From Strigamia acuminata (Eukaryota; Arthropoda; Chilopoda; Geophilomorpha; Linotaeniidae): 64,000 bases of DNA. The notes under the pieces were generated by a model, which was not told the origin of the DNA, searched no databases, and saw only the letters and a program-made list of their open reading frames with translations. The translations under genes were made by a program, and so were the position numbers. Below, one piece after another: positions 61,446 through 64,000 of this stretch (the first letter of the stretch is position 1; the number at the start of each line of letters is the position of its first letter). The DNA is taken from the NCBI GenBank assembly GCA_949358305.1, contig OX442322.1:6572001-6636000 (forward strand). Direction: 5' to 3'.

Positions 61446-63152
61446 ATGAGTCGGAAAGGAAAGGCACCTAAACGCCAGTATGTACACTGGGATACTGACG
61501 AAGAAGAGGAGGAAACTGATTACCGTTTCGTCAACACTTCCTCGAATCCCGAAATTGTGGCAAACTGGGCACGTGATAATCCAGGAGTTGTACCTCCGGA
61601 AATCCTCGATGCCATGGGAATTGACGTCCAAGCCCCAGCTCCCAGAAACTCTGGTCGTAATCAACGAACAGTCGCGTACGTTCATTCGGACGATCAAACC
61701 TGGGATCAGTCAGACGAAATACAACGATCTCGGTCTAACTCTCGCCAGGGCCGTCGAGACAACTTCCAACAAGGAAATGCATCTCAACGACCTCAAGGAC
61801 GTCAAGCGAATAAGGGCAAGCAACAACGTCTTAACCAGAGTAGTCAGGCCATTGTTAAGCAAACGGGTTCCACCATCAACTCGTCCGCTGAAGCTCTCAC
61901 ACGAGGAGGTTCCCAATCCATAAGTGAGATGAATTTACCCTTGTATAGGAAAGCCCGTAAGGAGATTGTATTCAAAGATCTGGATACCGCCGCCTTAGGA
62001 ACTTTGATTCCCCCGAACTCGAAAACTGGGTTCTGCCCTTTATGTTCAGGTTGCGGGTGGCTCTCTTCATTGATGAGTGGTGTGCATGCAGTCGTATGCG
62101 TAAATTGTCACGGGTCAAAACGTTTAGCATTAAACAAGTTATGGAATGTAGACATAGAACCATATGTAGTTAAAGGTCTCACAACTCCTACTGCGCGAAA
62201 CTGGGCAACTTGTCGTAATTGCGGTTTAATTCATAAGGGGCCAGAAATCGCAATACACGAGGATCCGGCTACCATGTCGAGGGAGAATACACCCCATGGA
62301 GGGGTTGTAGCACCTCAGAAGAGCTCAACCCAAGTAAAAATCCTATCGGATTCCTGTTTGATCAAAGAAGAGCCGTCGACTTCTTCGCTACCTCAAGTTT
62401 CAACTTGGGATAATTTGAACTTAGATTCCTGTACCATGTCCAGTGAGCCCCCGAGCACCGATATTGTGTATGATCCAAATTTTGATGTGTCGCCTCCGCG
62501 CCCCCGCACTCCTACACCAGAGCCGGTCATTCTTATGATATCACCGTTCATGCCACCAACTAACTTGGTAGGGATCGAAAAGGCAAAGGCGGAGGTTAGC
62601 CACCATTTTCCCGGTTTATTGGAATCAGCAAAACGAGTTTGTCTGGCACTAAAAAATGGCTCCACCCCAGATTACTCGATACCCTTGGCAATCATGCAAT
62701 GGATTTTTCATCCTAGCCGAGTTGAGTCGTTTCAAATGCGCTCGTTTGTGTGGTGTCGGCTCCTGAACCAAATTTCAGCTGAATGTCCGGCAATTGACAA
62801 CAATTGGCATTCGGGTTTACCCGACCACCACTTGCTCTTTTCAGAGCAACCCGTCGTCGTGCGTGATGCTCTTATGGCATCCCCACCTGGTCAGGATACA
62901 GCCACCCCACCGATTCAGGTAGATATTCCTCCGACCCGGATTAATATCGCCTCAGAAGTCGTTCCGACGATGGTTGCCGAAGTTCTTCCCACAATAGTGG
63001 ATGAAGTAATCACGGACGTGGTCGCTGAAGTCACTCTAGAAGTTCTGATGAAAACTACACTTGAAGCGATAGTTTCCATTGCTGCATCTACCTCCCCTGC
63101 CGTTTTTGCATCCGTAGTCAAGGAATTTGCGGAAGACACCGAGTTGGATTAA
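61446..63152 (+). CDS. E6 ORF3: Cys-rich protein of unknown function (intact family-A copy)
   Basis: 568 residues. N-terminus basic with KRQYVHWD, then an acidic stretch. W41 to P50 is the shared W-x-x-x-x-P segment (WARDNPGVVP). A Gln/Arg/Ser-rich linker leads to the Cys module: C197, C200, C203 (CPLCSGCGW), C218/C221 (CVNCHGSK), then VVKG and C256/C259. A Pro/Ser-rich linker follows, then a C-terminal domain at about 360-460 with LAIMQWIFHPSRVESF. The last 100 residues are rich in Val, Ala and Thr. No signal peptide, membrane helix or Env motif. This is the only undamaged full-length copy of family A here. The role is unknown; zinc-dependent RNA or protein binding is a reasonable guess. Confidence 0.87.
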   Translation: MSRKGKAPKRQYVHWDTDEEEEETDYRFVNTSSNPEIVANWARDNPGVVPPEILDAMGIDVQAPAPRNSGRNQRTVAYVHSDDQTWDQSDEIQRSRSNSRQGRRDNFQQGNASQRPQGRQANKGKQQRLNQSSQAIVKQTGSTINSSAEALTRGGSQSISEMNLPLYRKARKEIVFKDLDTAALGTLIPPNSKTGFCPLCSGCGWLSSLMSGVHAVVCVNCHGSKRLALNKLWNVDIEPYVVKGLTTPTARNWATCRNCGLIHKGPEIAIHEDPATMSRENTPHGGVVAPQKSSTQVKILSDSCLIKEEPSTSSLPQVSTWDNLNLDSCTMSSEPPSTDIVYDPNFDVSPPRPRTPTPEPVILMISPFMPPTNLVGIEKAKAEVSHHFPGLLESAKRVCLALKNGSTPDYSIPLAIMQWIFHPSRVESFQMRSFVWCRLLNQISAECPAIDNNWHSGLPDHHLLFSEQPVVVRDALMASPPGQDTATPPIQVDIPPTRINIASEVVPTMVAEVLPTIVDEVITDVVAEVTLEVLMKTTLEAIVSIAASTSPAVFASVVKEFAEDTELD

Positions 63153-63746
63153 AAGTAATGTTCAGATATGGGGATCAGTTACTTTCTCCATATCTCTTCG
63201 AACCGAAGTAACGAATCTATCTCGGTATTTTCATACAAAGTTTGAGCGGATGTTGTGTTTATAACCATGAAAATTTTATAACATTTTATAACATTTTTCT
63301 GAGTCTAGTGTTCAGTGATACAGAATACTAATTTTAATAATTGTTGTTTTGTAAAATTTATAATGTGTTTATTTTTACAATAATTTCATTTTCCAGTCAA
63401 AATTATTTATTGTGAATCTAAAGAGTTAAGTCTTTTATTAACCTATTATTACAAAATTTTGATGTTATTTTTAAGTTTTGAGTATATTTCCCTTCTGAAG
63501 CAGTTGTAAGCCCACCTGTAACGGAAAAGAAATCAGTGTTTATTTTATAAAAGTTATTCGATAACTCTAATAAATATTTTTTTGAAGCATTTTTGATTAA
63601 GTTTGAAATTTATTTATACGACTATGTCTATAAATCGAATTTACTTACCAAAGGCGGAATTCCAGATACGATTGATGCCAGTATAAACCGTAAATCTCCA
63701 GGTATATCAGTAAATAGTATGTAAATACAAGTATTGACATATATTT
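63153..63746 (+). other. E6 3' untranslated stretch
   Basis: About 590 AT-rich nt between the ORF3 stop and the PPT; no gene or RNA recognised. Confidence 0.7.
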
Positions 63747-63755
63747 AAGGGGGAC
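63747..63755 (+). promoter_or_regulatory. E6 polypurine tract
   Basis: AAGGGGGAC directly upstream of the LTR start at 63757. Confidence 0.75.
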
Positions 63756-63756
63756 T

Positions 63757-64000
63757 TGTGACGGTTACACTGTCATACACTTTGCTAGTTAAGGACGATT
63801 ATTTCGTCAATAGATGGCGTTCTCGTGTTAGCGGTAATTTTGATTTTCGATCATTTTTTAAGTGATTTAATATATAAATTATTATTTATATATTGAATTC
63901 ATTTTAGTTTACAGTTATTAAAACATGTTAAATATGTTTTAAATGTTGTCTTATTCGGTTTACTACATAATTCTATTGAATTATGTATAAACTTCACACC
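63757..64000 (+). repeat. E6 3' LTR, truncated by the window edge
   Basis: Begins TGTGACGGTTACACTGTCAT, matching the solo LTR at 57914, with substitutions thereafter. Only 244 bp are visible. Confidence 0.88.

Larger units (their letters stand above)
60550..64000 (+). mobile_element. E6: outermost Ty3/Gypsy element, family A, right part only
   Basis: From the E2 junction onward the sequence resembles the E1 pol-ORF3 spacer, then an ORF3 closely related to that of E1, a PPT, and an LTR whose start matches the family-A LTR. The left half (5' LTR, gag, pol) should lie off the window to the left, beyond E1 and the rest of E2. Confidence 0.82.

Overview
The window is eukaryotic and consists entirely of LTR retrotransposon sequence. 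I recognise no host gene. The elements are Ty3/Gypsy-type: pol order is protease, RT, RNase H, integrase, and target-site duplications (TSDs) are 4 bp. Three families carry a primer-binding site (PBS) matching the 3' end of an animal tRNA-Gln, and polyadenylation signals are AATAAA. An arthropod, most likely an insect, is the best guess, but nothing here fixes the species.

The layout is a nest of elements, reconstructed from LTR ends (TGTGAC...GTCACA or TGTGGT...GCGACA), TSDs and LTR pairs. The outermost element, E6 (+), is seen only on the right: its pol-ORF3 spacer from 60550, ORF3 at 61446-63152, and a 3' LTR from 63757 running off the edge. E2 (+, family B) sits in the E6 spacer. Its gag is 13610-15721, pol 15766-20043, ORF3 20635-21513 plus 56211-56942, and 3' LTR 57309-60549. 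E2's 5' LTR was hit by E1 (-, family A), which has gag 9026-6978, pol 6936-2701 and ORF3 from 1393 off the left edge. E2's ORF3 was hit by E3 (+, family B, no pol; 21514-56206). E3's 5' LTR was hit by E4 (-, family C; 22268-50018, gag 47113-44897, pol 44861-40701, ORF3 39649-38129). E4's 3' LTR was hit by E5 (+, family D; 23109-36636, gag 24173-27253, pol 27277-31347, spliced ORF3 31828-35601). A solo family-A LTR (57914-59503) lies in E2's 3' LTR. This gives five levels of nesting (E6, E2, E3, E4, E5).

LTR divergence counted by eye agrees with the nesting order: about 7 substitutions in 1.3 kb for E2, about 5 in 1.9 kb for E3, 3 in 1.59 kb for E4, and none seen in 996 bp for E5.

Each complete element follows one plan: LTR, PBS, leader, gag, a -1 frameshift into pol, a 0.6-1.4 kb spacer with a plausible intron, a third ORF, a polypurine tract (PPT) and an LTR. 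All four gag-pol junctions carry the slippery heptamer A AAA AAC followed by a hairpin 6-7 nt downstream. The third ORF occupies the env position but has no signal peptide or membrane segment. In families A, B and C it is a basic protein with a conserved W-x-x-x-x-P segment and a three-knuckle Cys module (CPxC...CxNC...CxxC). I do not recognise it as a named family, and it is the best candidate here for an undescribed component. Other unexplained signals are a TAR-like double hairpin in the family-B LTR, dyads near the promoters, a purine tract in the RNase H-integrase linker that resembles a central polypurine tract, a conserved leader stem-loop, a duplicated PBS in E4, and duplicated slippery sites in E5.
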